Source: Saccharothrix sp. HUAS TT1
Lineage (GTDB): Bacteria > Actinomycetota > Actinomycetes > Mycobacteriales > Pseudonocardiaceae
Assembly: GCF_040744945.1 (NCBI RefSeq)
Contig: NZ_CP160453.1
Span: 5,642,001 to 5,706,000, forward strand
Direction of reading: 5' to 3'
Length of the DNA: 64,000 bases
In this document: positions 32,807 to 41,511 of the stretch, piece after piece
How positions within the stretch are numbered: the first letter of the stretch is position 1
Layout: each line of letters opens with the position of its first letter
Position numbers and translations under genes: made by a program
The notes under the pieces: generated by a model
The model's database searches: none
The model's input: only the letters and a program-made list of their open reading frames with translations
Told to the model about the DNA's origin: nothing

Positions 32807-33157
32807 GTGAACCGGTTGGGCGAGTTGGAGCGGGCCGCGATGGACGTGCTGTGGGACCGGGGCGAGCCCGTCGCGGTCCGCGAGGTCGTCCGGGCGCTGG
32901 CCGACCGGGACCTGGCCTACACGACCGTGATGACGGTGCTGAACCGGTTGGCGAAGAAGGGCTTCGTGCGCCGCGAGGCGGGTGAGGGCCGCGCCTGGCA
33001 CTACGCGCCGGTGGCCAGCCGCGAGCAGTACGTCGCCGGGCTGATGCTGGAGGCGCTGTCGCTGACCGGCGACCGGGAGACCGCCTTGGCGCACTTCGCG
33101 CAGTCGATGAGCGAGCCCGAGGCCGAGGCGTTGAGCCAGGCGCTGGACGAGCGGTGA
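32807..33157 (+). CDS. blaI: BlaI/MecI-family transcriptional repressor
   Basis: 116 residues. Winged helix with the BlaI opening LGELERAAMDVLWDRGEPVAVREVVRALADRDLAYTTVMTVLNRLAKKGFVRRE, then a C-terminal dimerisation helix (ALAHFAQSMSEPEAEALSQAL). BlaI proteins are inactivated by proteolysis triggered through an M56 partner; the partner gene overlaps here by 4 bases. A GTG start with GTGGAGCG before it. No clear BlaI box is seen directly upstream of this gene, but one stands before the operon at 34132. Confidence 0.92.
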   Translation: MNRLGELERAAMDVLWDRGEPVAVREVVRALADRDLAYTTVMTVLNRLAKKGFVRREAGEGRAWHYAPVASREQYVAGLMLEALSLTGDRETALAHFAQSMSEPEAEALSQALDER

Positions 33158-34035
33158 ACGCCGCGCTGCACCTGGCGGCGACGTTGGCGCTGTGCACGGC
33201 CGTGGCGGGCCCGCTGGCCCGCGCCCGGTGGGTGTGGCGGGCGCCGCGCACCGGCATCGTGCTGTGGCAGCTGCTCGGGTTGGCGTGGGCGCTCTCGGTC
33301 GTCGGGCTCCTGCTCGCCCTCGGCCTCGCGCCCTACGACGCCCCGATCCCGGTGGCCCTGGGCCGGTGGGCGGAGGACGCCGTGCGCGGCGCCGTGACAC
33401 CGCTGGCGGTGCTGGTCGTGCTCGGCCTGCTGTCGGCGCTGGACCTGGTGATCGGCCTGTTCTGGACGTGGTGGTCGGTGCTGAAGGTGCGGCGGCGGCA
33501 CCGCGACGTGCTGGCGCTGGTGGCCCGCCGGGACGACGCCGCGCCCGGCGCGCTGGTGCTCGACCACCCGCACGTGGTCGCCTACTGCGTGCCCGGCGCG
33601 CGGTCGGCCGTCGTGCTCAGCTCGGGCGCGCTGACGGCCTTGACCCGCGACCAGGTCGACGCCGTGCTGGGGCACGAGCACGCCCACGGGCGCGAGCGGC
33701 ACGACCTGGTGCTGCTGCCGTTCAGCGCGTTGTGCTCGGTGCTGCCCGGGGTCCGGCTGGTCCGGTCGGTCGCGCGGGCGGTGGCGCTGCTGGTGGAGAT
33801 GAGGGCGGACGAGAGCGCCAGCCTGCGGCACGGCGCGCAGTCGCTCGCGGGCGCGCTGCGCCGGTTCGGCTCGGTCCGGCCGCCGGAGGGCGCGCTGGGC
33901 GCGGCCGACGTCGCGGTCGAGGCGCGGTTGGACCGGCTGGCGGGGTTGCCGCCGCTGCCCGCCGTGCTGCGGTGGTCCGCGCTGGCGGGAGCCTTGGTGC
34001 TGCTCGCCACCCCGGTGACGTTCCTGGTGTGCTGA
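33154..34035 (+). CDS. M56-family membrane metallopeptidase (BlaR1-like, no sensor domain)
   Basis: 293 residues with four predicted membrane segments (about 8-22, 37-60, 82-107 and 274-292) and the zinc protease motif HEHAH (174-178) in VDAVLGHEHAHGRERHDL. It lacks the extracellular penicillin-binding sensor of BlaR1, as in mycobacterial BlaR. Expected to cleave or trigger removal of the BlaI repressor. Its GTG start overlaps the blaI stop, giving a one-to-one pair. The inducing signal in actinomycetes is only partly known (beta-lactams, envelope or respiratory stress). Confidence 0.9.
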   Translation: MNAALHLAATLALCTAVAGPLARARWVWRAPRTGIVLWQLLGLAWALSVVGLLLALGLAPYDAPIPVALGRWAEDAVRGAVTPLAVLVVLGLLSALDLVIGLFWTWWSVLKVRRRHRDVLALVARRDDAAPGALVLDHPHVVAYCVPGARSAVVLSSGALTALTRDQVDAVLGHEHAHGRERHDLVLLPFSALCSVLPGVRLVRSVARAVALLVEMRADESASLRHGAQSLAGALRRFGSVRPPEGALGAADVAVEARLDRLAGLPPLPAVLRWSALAGALVLLATPVTFLVC

Positions 34036-34078
34036 CCCCTCCGAACCGGTGTTCCTAGCGCGCTGACCCCTCGAACCG
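34031..34078 (+). repeat. Direct repeat, two copies 31 bp apart
   Basis: GCTGACCCCTCCGAACCG at 34031-34048, containing the M56 stop codon, is repeated as GCTGACCCCTCGAACCG (one base shorter) at 34062-34078, just before the BlaI box. It may be a small tandem duplication left by replication slippage. Confidence 0.7.
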
Positions 34079-34115
34079 ACTACTACAAGCCGTAGTGCTA
34101 CGTTGCGTAGTAGTC
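34078..34115. promoter_or_regulatory. blaI box: Double BlaI box
   Basis: Two adjoining dyads: ACTAC-N5-GTAGT (34082-34096) and CTAC-N5-GTAG (34098-34110). The whole is framed by GACTACTAC (34078-34086) and GTAGTAGTC (34107-34115), which are exact reverse complements. This matches the TACTAC/GTAGTA element bound by actinobacterial BlaI. It ends 16 bases before the ATG of the next gene, over the expected promoter. Confidence 0.8.
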
Positions 34116-34131
34116 ACTTCGGAGGGGTTCG

Positions 34132-34512
34132 ATGATCCAAGTCCTGACGACCGCGTCGACGGCCGTCGCGCTGGCGGCGGCCGCCTGGTCGCTGCTGCTG
34201 CTCGTGCTCGGCCGCCCGATCACGTTGCGCACCAAGCCGACCCTCGGCCTGGCCGCCGTCGTCCTGCTGCTGGAGGCGGTGCTGCTGGCGCAGGCCGCGA
34301 CGGGCGTGGTGGCGGTGCTCGGCGCCGACCGCGGGCTGGACCGCGCCACGTTCGTCGGCTACTTGGTCGGCGCCGCCGTGGTGCTGCCGCTCGGCGCGGT
34401 GTGGTCGGTGGCCGAGCGGTCCCGGTGGGGCGCGGGCGTGCTGACCGTGACCTGCCTGGCCGTGCCGGTGATGAACCTGCGGCTCGATCAGCTGTGGGTG
34501 GGCCGTGGGTGA
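34132..34512 (+). CDS. Small four-helix membrane protein, operon partner of CcsB
   Basis: 126 residues with four hydrophobic segments (about 10-26, 40-64, 76-92 and 100-115) and few charges in between. ATG with GGAGGGG 8 bases upstream. No family recognised. It starts just downstream of the double BlaI box and overlaps the cytochrome-assembly gene by 8 bases, so it is probably a membrane factor expressed with it. Whether it takes the place of ResB or serves transport is not shown. Confidence 0.75.
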   Translation: MIQVLTTASTAVALAAAAWSLLLLVLGRPITLRTKPTLGLAAVVLLLEAVLLAQAATGVVAVLGADRGLDRATFVGYLVGAAVVLPLGAVWSVAERSRWGAGVLTVTCLAVPVMNLRLDQLWVGRG

Positions 34513-35365
34513 CCGCCTGGCCACGCCGGCCCTGCTCAGCGACTGGCTGTTCACCAGCGCGTTCGGCGTCTACATGCTCGCCGCCCTGCTGTGCTCGGCC
34601 GAGTACGCCCTGACCAGGCACGCGGCGAGCCCGCCCGCGTTCGCGGTGCGGCTGGGCAGGTCCGGTGTGGCGCTGACCGTCCTGGGTGGACTGCTGCACC
34701 TGGGATCGCTGGCGCTGCGCGGCATCGCCACCGGCCGGGTGCCGTGGGGCAACATGTACGAGTACCTGTCCGCGGTCGGGCTCATCGCCGTCGCCGCCTG
34801 GCTGTACCTGGTGTTCCGGCACGGCATGCGGCGGATGTCGGTGTTCGTGCTGCTGCCGATCGCGCTGCTGCTGTTCCTGGCGGGCAACCGGCTCTACACC
34901 GAGGCTGCGCCGCTGGTGCCGTCGCTGCGCTCGTACTGGATCGTCATCCACGTCGCCGCGGCGATCATGGCCAGCGGCGTGTTCCTGCTGTCCGGTGTGG
35001 TCAGCGCCCTGCACCTGATCAGCGAGCGGAAACCGGGCCGACGCCTGCCGCCGACCGAGGACCTGGACCGGATCGCCTACCGGACGGGCGCGGTCGGGTT
35101 CCTGACGCTGACGTTCGCGATCATCACCGGCGCGGTGTGGGCCGAGCAGGCGTGGGGCCGGTTCTGGGGCTGGGACCCGAAGGAGACGGTCGCCTTCGCC
35201 TCGTGGCTCTGCTACGCCGCCTACCTGCACGCCCGCGCGACGGCGGGCTGGCGCGGCCGGCCGTCGGCGTGGATCAACGTCGTCGGGCTGGTGATCGTGC
35301 TGTTCAACCTGTTCTTCGTCAACCTCGTCGCGGTCGGCCTGCACTCCTACGCCGGGGTCGACTGA
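34505..35365 (+). CDS. ccsB: c-type cytochrome biogenesis protein CcsB/ResC (CcsA family)
   Basis: 286 residues, about eight membrane segments, with the haem-handling tryptophan-rich motif WGRFWGWDPKET and conserved histidines in LLHLGSLALRG, IVIHVAAAIM and VGLHSYAG. In the system II pathway it works with ResB to carry haem across the membrane and attach it to apocytochrome c. ResB, CcdA and ResX are not adjacent here, which is unusual. Control by the BlaI box ahead of its operon would tie cytochrome assembly to the BlaI/M56 pair. The 3' end overlaps the convergent regulator gene by 19 bases. Confidence 0.9.
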   Translation: MGDRLATPALLSDWLFTSAFGVYMLAALLCSAEYALTRHAASPPAFAVRLGRSGVALTVLGGLLHLGSLALRGIATGRVPWGNMYEYLSAVGLIAVAAWLYLVFRHGMRRMSVFVLLPIALLLFLAGNRLYTEAAPLVPSLRSYWIVIHVAAAIMASGVFLLSGVVSALHLISERKPGRRLPPTEDLDRIAYRTGAVGFLTLTFAIITGAVWAEQAWGRFWGWDPKETVAFASWLCYAAYLHARATAGWRGRPSAWINVVGLVIVLFNLFFVNLVAVGLHSYAGVD

Positions 35366-36303
35366 GCGCGGAACGCGGAGCGGTAGGCGTGCGGGCTGGT
35401 GCCGACCACGCGCTTGAACCGGTCGCGGAACGCGGTGGGCGAGCCGAAGCCGACGCGCGCGGCGATCCGGTCGACCGGGTGGTCGGTGGCCTCCAGCAGG
35501 TGCTGGGCGCGGCGGACGCGGGTGCGGTGCAGCCACCGCACCGGCGTGGTGCCGGTCTGCTCGCGGAAGCGGCGGTTGAGGGTGCGGGTGCTCATGCCCG
35601 CGTGCGCGGCGATGTCGCCCAGGCTGAGGTCGTGCGCGCAGTTGTCCTCCACCCAGCGCAGCAAGGGCTCCAGGGTCGAGCCGCGTGGTGTCGGCGGCTG
35701 CTCCTGCACGATGAACTGCGCCTGGCCGCCCTCGCGCTCCAGCGGCATGACCGACAGCCGGGCGGCGTCGGCCGCGACCGCGGAGCCGTGGTCGCGGCGG
35801 ATCAGGTGCAGGCACAGGTCCAGCCCGGCGGCGGCCCCGGCCGACGTGAGCAGCTGCCCGTTGTCCACGTAGAGCACGTCGGGGTCCACGTCGACCTCGG
35901 GGTGCCGGGCGGCGAGCGCGGCGGCGCCCGCCCAGTGCGTGGTGGCGCGCAGCCCGTCGAGCAGGCCGGTGGCCGCCAGGACGAAGGCGCCGGTGCAGAT
36001 CGACGCGAGCCGCGCGCCGCGGGCGGCGGCTCGGCGCAACGCGTCCAGCACGTCGTCCGGGACCGGCGCGGTGACGTCGGCGCAGCCGGGCAGGACCACC
36101 GTGTCCGCCCGGGCCAGGGCGTCCAGGCCCCACGGAGGCTGGAGCGTGAACGCGCCCGCGTCGACCGTCGCCCGCGCGCCGCAGACCAGCACGCGGTAGG
36201 CGGGCCGGCCGTCGGGCAGCCGGGTGCGGGTGAACACCTCGATGGGCGTGGACAGGTCGAACGGGACGACCCGGTCGAGGGCGAGGACGGCCACCGTGTG
36301 CAT
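35347..36303 (-). CDS. GlxA-type AraC-family regulator with DJ-1/PfpI-like domain
   Basis: 318 residues. Residues about 1-165 are a DJ-1/PfpI-like sensor domain (TVAVLALDRVVPFDLSTPIEVF, TVVLPGC, ASICTGAFVLAATGLLDG with the nucleophile-elbow Cys, RATTHW). Residues about 215-315 hold two AraC HTHs (LSLGDIAAHAGMSTRTLNRRF, DRIAARVGFGSPTAFRDRFKR). Such regulators often control catabolism of nitrogen compounds. It is divergent from the ceramidase gene (119-base gap), which is a candidate target. The ATG at 36303 is chosen over an open upstream stretch that is not protein-like. Confidence 0.9.
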   Translation of the reverse strand: MHTVAVLALDRVVPFDLSTPIEVFTRTRLPDGRPAYRVLVCGARATVDAGAFTLQPPWGLDALARADTVVLPGCADVTAPVPDDVLDALRRAAARGARLASICTGAFVLAATGLLDGLRATTHWAGAAALAARHPEVDVDPDVLYVDNGQLLTSAGAAAGLDLCLHLIRRDHGSAVAADAARLSVMPLEREGGQAQFIVQEQPPTPRGSTLEPLLRWVEDNCAHDLSLGDIAAHAGMSTRTLNRRFREQTGTTPVRWLHRTRVRRAQHLLEATDHPVDRIAARVGFGSPTAFRDRFKRVVGTSPHAYRSAFRAQSTPA

Positions 36304-36422
36304 GCCCGAGACGGTAGAGGCGGCTCCGGGACGGCCGGCCGGGGGCTTGCCGGGGTGGGCGCGATCACCTACCGTCGGGCAAAGGTGAAGAGGTTTCGCG
36401 TATCTCGGGTCGGGGAGTGCGG

Positions 36423-38435
36423 ATGCGGGTGTCTCGACGGTCCTTGGCGGCAACGGCGCTGGTCGGCGCCCTGGTGGTGGTCGGTCTGCCGGTGGCGGAC
36501 GCGGCGCCCCAGCCCTACCTGGTCGGACGGGGGATCTCCGACGTCACCGGGCCCGCGGCCGAGAACGGGATGATGGGGTACTCGGCGTTCGACCAGAAGA
36601 CCACCGGCATCCACCAGCGCCAGCGCTCCCGGGCGTACGTCGTGGTCGACCAGGCCACCGGCAAGCGGGTCGCGTACGTCAACGCCGACCTGGCGATGAT
36701 CTTCCGGGCGGTGCAGGAGGGCGTCCTGGCCAAGCTCCAGGCCCGCTACGGCTCGCTCTACACCCGGGAGAACGTGCTGCTCTCCGCCACCCACACGCAC
36801 GCCGGGCCCGGCGGCTACTCGCACAACCTCGCCTACAACCTCTCGATCCTGGGCATGCAGCCGCAGACGCTGGCCGCGATCACCGACGGCATCACCGAGT
36901 CGATCGTGGCGGCGCACGAAGACCTCAAGCCCGGCGAGCTCTCCCTGGGCCGCGGCGAGCTGACCGACGCCAGCGTGAACCGCTCGCGGGTCGCGTTCGA
37001 GCGGAACCCGGCCGCCGACAAGGCGCACTTCCCGCAGGCCATCGACCCGGCCATGACCGTGCTGCGGTTCCGGCAGAACGGCGCGGACGTCGGCGCGATC
37101 AGCTGGTTCGCCACCCACAACACCTCGATGACGAACGAGAACACCCTGATCAGCCCGGACAACAAGGGCTACGCGTCCTACCAGTGGGAGCACGACGACC
37201 GGGGCGTGCGCTACCTGGAGGACCGGCCGGGCTTCGTCGCGGCGTTCCCCAACACCAACGCGGGCGACATGTCGCCGAACCTCAACCTGCGCCCCGGCTC
37301 CGGGCCCACCGAGGACGAGGTGGAGAACACCCGGATCATCGGCGAGCGGCAGAACCGCAGGGCGCAGCAGGTGTTCGCCGGACCGCAGTCGCCGGTCACC
37401 GGGGGAGTGGACTACCGGATGCGGTTCGTGGACATGGCCGCCGTCGCCGTCGACGGCAGGCACACCACCGACGGTCGGCCCGGGACGACGTGCCCCGGCG
37501 TGGTCGGCGCGTCCACGATGGCGGGCAGCGTGGAGGACGGCCCGGCGATCCCCGGTTTCGACGAGGGCATGACCAGCCCGTGGAAGGCGCTGTTCGAGCC
37601 CCTGGACGTCGAGGTGCCGCAGTGGCTGCGCGACTGCCAGTACCCGAAGGCGTCGCTGGTGCCGACCGGCCTGGTGCAGGCCACCCCGAACGTGCTGCCG
37701 CTGCAGCTCGTCCGGATCGGACCGCTGCACCTGGTCGCCGTGCCCGGCGAGGTGACGATCGTGGCCGGCCTGCGGATCCGCCGCGCGGTGGCCGCCGAGG
37801 CGGGCGTGCCGCTGGAGAACGTCCTGGTGCAGGGCTACGCCAACGACTACAGCCAGTACATCACCACCCCGGAGGAGTACGACCTCCAGCAGTACGAAGG
37901 TGGCTCGACCCTGTTCGGCCGCAACACCCTGCCCGCCTACCAGCAGGAGTTCGGCGAGCTCGCCGCGTCCCTGCGCGCCGGCACGCCGCTCGCGCCCGGC
38001 GCGACGCCGACCAAGCCGCCGTTCACCGACCTCAACCTCCAGACCGGTGTCGTGTTCGACGACAAGGCGCTGTGGCACTCCTTCGGCCAGGTGCTGACCC
38101 AACCCGCCGCGACCTACGCCCGCGGCCAGACCGCCACGGCGGTGTTCGTCACCGGCCACCCCAAGAACGACCTGCGCCGCAACGGCACGTTCCTGGAGGT
38201 GCAACGCCTGGTCGACGGCGAGTGGACCCGGCACGCCGACGACGGCGACTGGTCGACCCGGTACCGCTGGCAGCGCGACGGGATCGCCAACTCGAACGCC
38301 ACGATCACCTGGACGATCCCGGCCGACACGCCGGCGGGCAGCTACCGGATCGCGCACCACGGGAACTGGAAGAGCGGTTGGACCGGCGCGATCACCGCGT
38401 TCAGCGGCACGACCAGGGCGTTCACCGTCGGCTAG
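36423..38435 (+). CDS. Secreted neutral/alkaline ceramidase
   Basis: 670 residues. Signal peptide about 1-27 (SLAATALVGALVVVGLPVADA-AP). The ceramidase domain (about 30-515) shows YLVGRGISDVTGPAAENGMMGYS, the zinc-site motif ATHTHAGPGGYS, and NAGDMSPNLN with the likely nucleophile Ser. The C-terminal immunoglobulin-like domain (about 520-670) completes the known two-domain layout. It should split ceramide into sphingosine and fatty acid outside the cell, useful against eukaryotic membranes. GGGGAG lies 5 bases before the ATG; a GTG two codons upstream is too close to it. Confidence 0.92.
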   Translation: MRVSRRSLAATALVGALVVVGLPVADAAPQPYLVGRGISDVTGPAAENGMMGYSAFDQKTTGIHQRQRSRAYVVVDQATGKRVAYVNADLAMIFRAVQEGVLAKLQARYGSLYTRENVLLSATHTHAGPGGYSHNLAYNLSILGMQPQTLAAITDGITESIVAAHEDLKPGELSLGRGELTDASVNRSRVAFERNPAADKAHFPQAIDPAMTVLRFRQNGADVGAISWFATHNTSMTNENTLISPDNKGYASYQWEHDDRGVRYLEDRPGFVAAFPNTNAGDMSPNLNLRPGSGPTEDEVENTRIIGERQNRRAQQVFAGPQSPVTGGVDYRMRFVDMAAVAVDGRHTTDGRPGTTCPGVVGASTMAGSVEDGPAIPGFDEGMTSPWKALFEPLDVEVPQWLRDCQYPKASLVPTGLVQATPNVLPLQLVRIGPLHLVAVPGEVTIVAGLRIRRAVAAEAGVPLENVLVQGYANDYSQYITTPEEYDLQQYEGGSTLFGRNTLPAYQQEFGELAASLRAGTPLAPGATPTKPPFTDLNLQTGVVFDDKALWHSFGQVLTQPAATYARGQTATAVFVTGHPKNDLRRNGTFLEVQRLVDGEWTRHADDGDWSTRYRWQRDGIANSNATITWTIPADTPAGSYRIAHHGNWKSGWTGAITAFSGTTRAFTVG

Positions 38436-38869
38436 GACTCGCGGTCCAGCGAGCCCCAGCTCGTGGCGGCGTGCTCGTCCACCAGGCGCTCGCACTCCAC
38501 CAGCGCGTCGTCCGCGATCCACCCGATCGGGTGGCGGCACTGCACCAGGGGCTCGTTGTCCGGGCCGCGGCCCACCTCGACGCCTTCGAGGACCCACGGC
38601 CGCGTGCCCGGCCCGCGGTGCTCCTTCAGGTGGCGGTAGTCGTGCAGGCGGCGGGCCACCCAGAGCCGCAGCGGCCGGTCGCCCCACCACGGCTCGACCG
38701 CCAGCGAGTTGGCCGACAGGCCGGGCAGCCGCACGCCGCTCAGCCCGTCCCGACTGGACCGCCCGCCGTCCGCCTCCGGCCCCTGTGACCAGCGCACGTA
38801 CAGCTCGCGGGCGGGTGCGCGGTCCTCGACCAGCGAGACCAGGTCGGTGAGATCGGCGAAGGTGCGCAT
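38432..38869 (-). CDS. Conserved hypothetical protein (DUF6098-like)
   Basis: 145 residues, cytoplasmic. Mixed helix/strand with ELYVRWSQGPEADGG, LPGLSANSLAVEPWWGDRPLRLWVARRLHDYRHL and PLVQCRHPIGWIADDALVECERLV. The pattern recalls the actinomycete DUF6098 family, from memory only. The 3' end overlaps the ceramidase stop by 4 bases (convergent), and it is divergent from the FAD-Rieske gene by 60 bases. No function can be assigned. Confidence 0.7.
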   Translation of the reverse strand: MRTFADLTDLVSLVEDRAPARELYVRWSQGPEADGGRSSRDGLSGVRLPGLSANSLAVEPWWGDRPLRLWVARRLHDYRHLKEHRGPGTRPWVLEGVEVGRGPDNEPLVQCRHPIGWIADDALVECERLVDEHAATSWGSLDRES

Positions 38870-38929
38870 GGGCCGGGGTTGCCCCGTCGGTGGAGGTTCG
38901 AACACGGGTGGCCCGGGTAGAGCTATGAC

Positions 38930-40438
38930 ATGACCGAAGCGACCACTACCGCCCGCCACTCGCTGTGGTCCGAGGCGATCCCGCACGGCCGGTTCCCCGC
39001 GCTCACCGGTGAGACCACCGTGGACGTGGCGGTCGTCGGGGGCGGCATCACCGGCGCCACCACCGCCCTGCTGCTCAAGCGCGCGGGCCTGCGGGTCGCG
39101 CTGGTGGAGGCCGACCGGGTGGGCAGCGGGGTGAGCGGAAACAACACGGCCAAGGTCACCGCGCTGCAGTCCACCGTGTACTCGTCCATCGAGCGCAAGC
39201 AGGGCGCCGAGGCGGCGGCCGACTACGCCAACGGCAACGTCGCCGCGGTCGAGCGGGTGGCCTCGCTGGTGTCCGAGCTGGGCATCGACTGCGACCTGCA
39301 CCGGATGCCCGCCTACACGTTCGCGTTCGACGAGCAGGAACTGGCCACGGTCGAGCAGGAGGCCACCGCCGCCGCGCGCGCCGGGCTGCCGGTGTCCCGC
39401 GACCGCGGCGAGCTGATGGGCGTGCCGTTCCCGGTGGCGGGCGCGGTGCGGCTGGACGACCAGCTGCGGATCCACCCGGTGAAGTACGTGCGCGGCCTGG
39501 CCGAGGCCGTGGACGGCGACGGGTGCCGGGTCTACGAGGCCAGCCGGGTGCTGCGCATCGAGGACGGCGGCCCGAGCCGCGTCCACACCGAGCAGGGGAC
39601 CGTCGTCGCCGAGCGCGTGGTGATCGCCACGCACTACCCGATCCTGGACCGCGGCCTGTACTTCGCCCGGCTGGAGCCGATGCGCTCCTACTGCATCGCG
39701 GTGCGGCTGGCCTCGGGCACGCCGCCGACCGGGTTGGCGATCAGCGCGGGCAGCCCCTCGTGGTCGCTGTCGCGCGCCGGCGAGCTGCTGATCGTGTGCG
39801 GGCAGGGCCACCAGACCGGCTCGTCGGTCGGCGAGCCGTACGACGAGCTGACCAAGTTCGCGGCCGAGCACTGGGACGTCGCCGAGGTGACCCACCGCTG
39901 GTCCGCTCAGGACCCGACGTCCTACGACAACCTGCCCATGATCGGCCCGTACACGCCCGGCTCGACCACGCTGTACGGCGCGACCGGGTACATGAAGTGG
40001 GGCCTGAGCAACGGCACCATGGCCGCCGAGCTGCTGACCGACCTGATCGTGGGCCGGGAGAACCCGCTGACCGACCGGTTCAGCCCGCACCGGCTGACCC
40101 TGGGCGCGACGCCGAAGCTGGCGAAGATGAACGCGAAGGTGGCCGCGGACCTGGTCGGCGACCGGCTGAAGTCGGCCGAGGTCGACTCGGTGGCCGACGT
40201 GCCGGTCGGCGAGGCGCGGGTGGTGCGGGACGGCACGGGCAAGGCGGGTGTGTACCGCGACGAGGCGGGCGGCGTGCACGGCGTGTCGTTGCGCTGCACG
40301 CACCTGGGCTGCCTGGTGCGGTTCAACTCGGCCGAGCGCAGCTGGGACTGCCCGTGCCACGGTTCGCGGTTCGACGTGGACGGCGCCGTGCTGGAGGGCC
40401 CGGCGACCAAGCCGCTACCCCGCCGCGACCCCGCTTGA
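38930..40438 (+). CDS. FAD-dependent oxidoreductase with C-terminal Rieske [2Fe-2S] domain
   Basis: 502 residues. DAO-type flavoprotein with the Rossmann motif [28 protein letters not shown] (residues about 32-59) and a C-terminal [32 protein letters not shown]-contact region. The last 90 residues are a Rieske domain with CTHLGC and CPCHGSRFD, giving the two Cys and two His cluster ligands. Such fusions oxidise amines or amino acids and pass electrons through the cluster. It starts the operon with the ligase and di-iron genes (1-base overlap with the next). Confidence 0.92.
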   Translation: MTEATTTARHSLWSEAIPHGRFPALTGETTVDVAVVGGGITGATTALLLKRAGLRVALVEADRVGSGVSGNNTAKVTALQSTVYSSIERKQGAEAAADYANGNVAAVERVASLVSELGIDCDLHRMPAYTFAFDEQELATVEQEATAAARAGLPVSRDRGELMGVPFPVAGAVRLDDQLRIHPVKYVRGLAEAVDGDGCRVYEASRVLRIEDGGPSRVHTEQGTVVAERVVIATHYPILDRGLYFARLEPMRSYCIAVRLASGTPPTGLAISAGSPSWSLSRAGELLIVCGQGHQTGSSVGEPYDELTKFAAEHWDVAEVTHRWSAQDPTSYDNLPMIGPYTPGSTTLYGATGYMKWGLSNGTMAAELLTDLIVGRENPLTDRFSPHRLTLGATPKLAKMNAKVAADLVGDRLKSAEVDSVADVPVGEARVVRDGTGKAGVYRDEAGGVHGVSLRCTHLGCLVRFNSAERSWDCPCHGSRFDVDGAVLEGPATKPLPRRDPA

Positions 40439-41511
40439 TGACCATCGGGGTGGAGGAGGAGTTCCTGCTCGTCGACCCGGCGACCCGTCGCCCGGCGTCA
40501 CGAGCGGCCGAGGTGCTGGCGCGCGTCACCGACCTGCCGCCGGGCGCGCGGGCGCAACGTGAGCTCAGCGCGGCCCAGGTGGAGTTCTCCAGCGGCGTCT
40601 GCGCCGACCTGGCCGAGCTGCGCGAGCACCTGGTGGCCGGGCGGCGCGCGTTGGCCGACGCCGCCCGCGCCGAAGGGCTGTGGCTGGTCGCGACCGGGAT
40701 GCCGCCGCTGGCCGACCGGCGACCGCGGTCGAGCGCGGGGGAGCGGTTCGAGCGGGTGGACGAGCTGTACCGGGCCCAGGTGACGGGCTACCAGTGCTGC
40801 GGCTGCCACGTGCACGTCGGCGTTCCCGACCCGGAGACGGCCGTGCGCGTGGTGAACCACCTGCGGCCGTGGCTCCCGACGCTGCTCGCGCTCGGCGCGA
40901 ACTCGCCCTTCGACGGCGACGCCGACACCGGGTACGCGAGCTGGCGGCTGATGCGCCAGGCGGCGTTCCCGGGCTCGGGCGTGCCACCGCTGTCCCGCAC
41001 TGCCGCCGAGCACGACGCGCGGGTGCGCCGGTTGGTGGACAGCGGTGTCCTGGTGGACGCGAACCAGACGTTCTGGCTGGCCAGGCCGTCGCCCAGGTAC
41101 CCGACGGTCGAGGTGAGGGTGGCCGACGCCGCGGCGACGGTGGACGACGCCCTCCTCCAGGCCGCCCTCACCAGGGCGCTGGTCGACACCGCGGTCACGG
41201 CCGGGGCGCCTCCCGAGCCGGACGAGCAGGTGCTGGCCGCGGCGGTGTGGTCGGCGGCCCGCCACGGGCTGTCGGGGCCGGGCGTCGACCCGGCCACCGG
41301 GCGGCAGGTCCCCGCGATGGACCTGGTGGGCGCGTTGCTGGAGCACGTGTCCGACGCCCTGGGCGACGACCGCGACCTCGTCGGGCGGCTGGTCGGCGAC
41401 GTGCTGCGACGGGGGACCGGCGCGGACCGGCAGCTGAGGGCGGGATCACCGGGAGCCGCCGTCGACCTGCTCGCGTGCACCCCGTCCGAAGCGGGTAGTC
41501 CCCTGTCATGA
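40438..41511 (+). CDS. Carboxylate-amine ligase of the GCS2/YbdK family
   Basis: 357 residues of the glutamate-cysteine ligase type 2 family: [20 protein letters not shown] at the N-terminus, QVEFSSGVCADLAELREHL, CCGCHVHVGVPDPETAVRVVNHLRPWLPTLLALGANSPF, and TVEVRVADAAATVDDALLQAAL. These enzymes make an amide or peptide bond from an amino-acid side-chain carboxylate and an amine with ATP. It may be a glutamate-cysteine ligase, but neighbours suggest a specialised substrate. TGATG overlap with the FAD-Rieske gene and ATGA overlap with the di-iron gene show a tight operon. Confidence 0.92.
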   Translation: MTIGVEEEFLLVDPATRRPASRAAEVLARVTDLPPGARAQRELSAAQVEFSSGVCADLAELREHLVAGRRALADAARAEGLWLVATGMPPLADRRPRSSAGERFERVDELYRAQVTGYQCCGCHVHVGVPDPETAVRVVNHLRPWLPTLLALGANSPFDGDADTGYASWRLMRQAAFPGSGVPPLSRTAAEHDARVRRLVDSGVLVDANQTFWLARPSPRYPTVEVRVADAAATVDDALLQAALTRALVDTAVTAGAPPEPDEQVLAAAVWSAARHGLSGPGVDPATGRQVPAMDLVGALLEHVSDALGDDRDLVGRLVGDVLRRGTGADRQLRAGSPGAAVDLLACTPSEAGSPLS

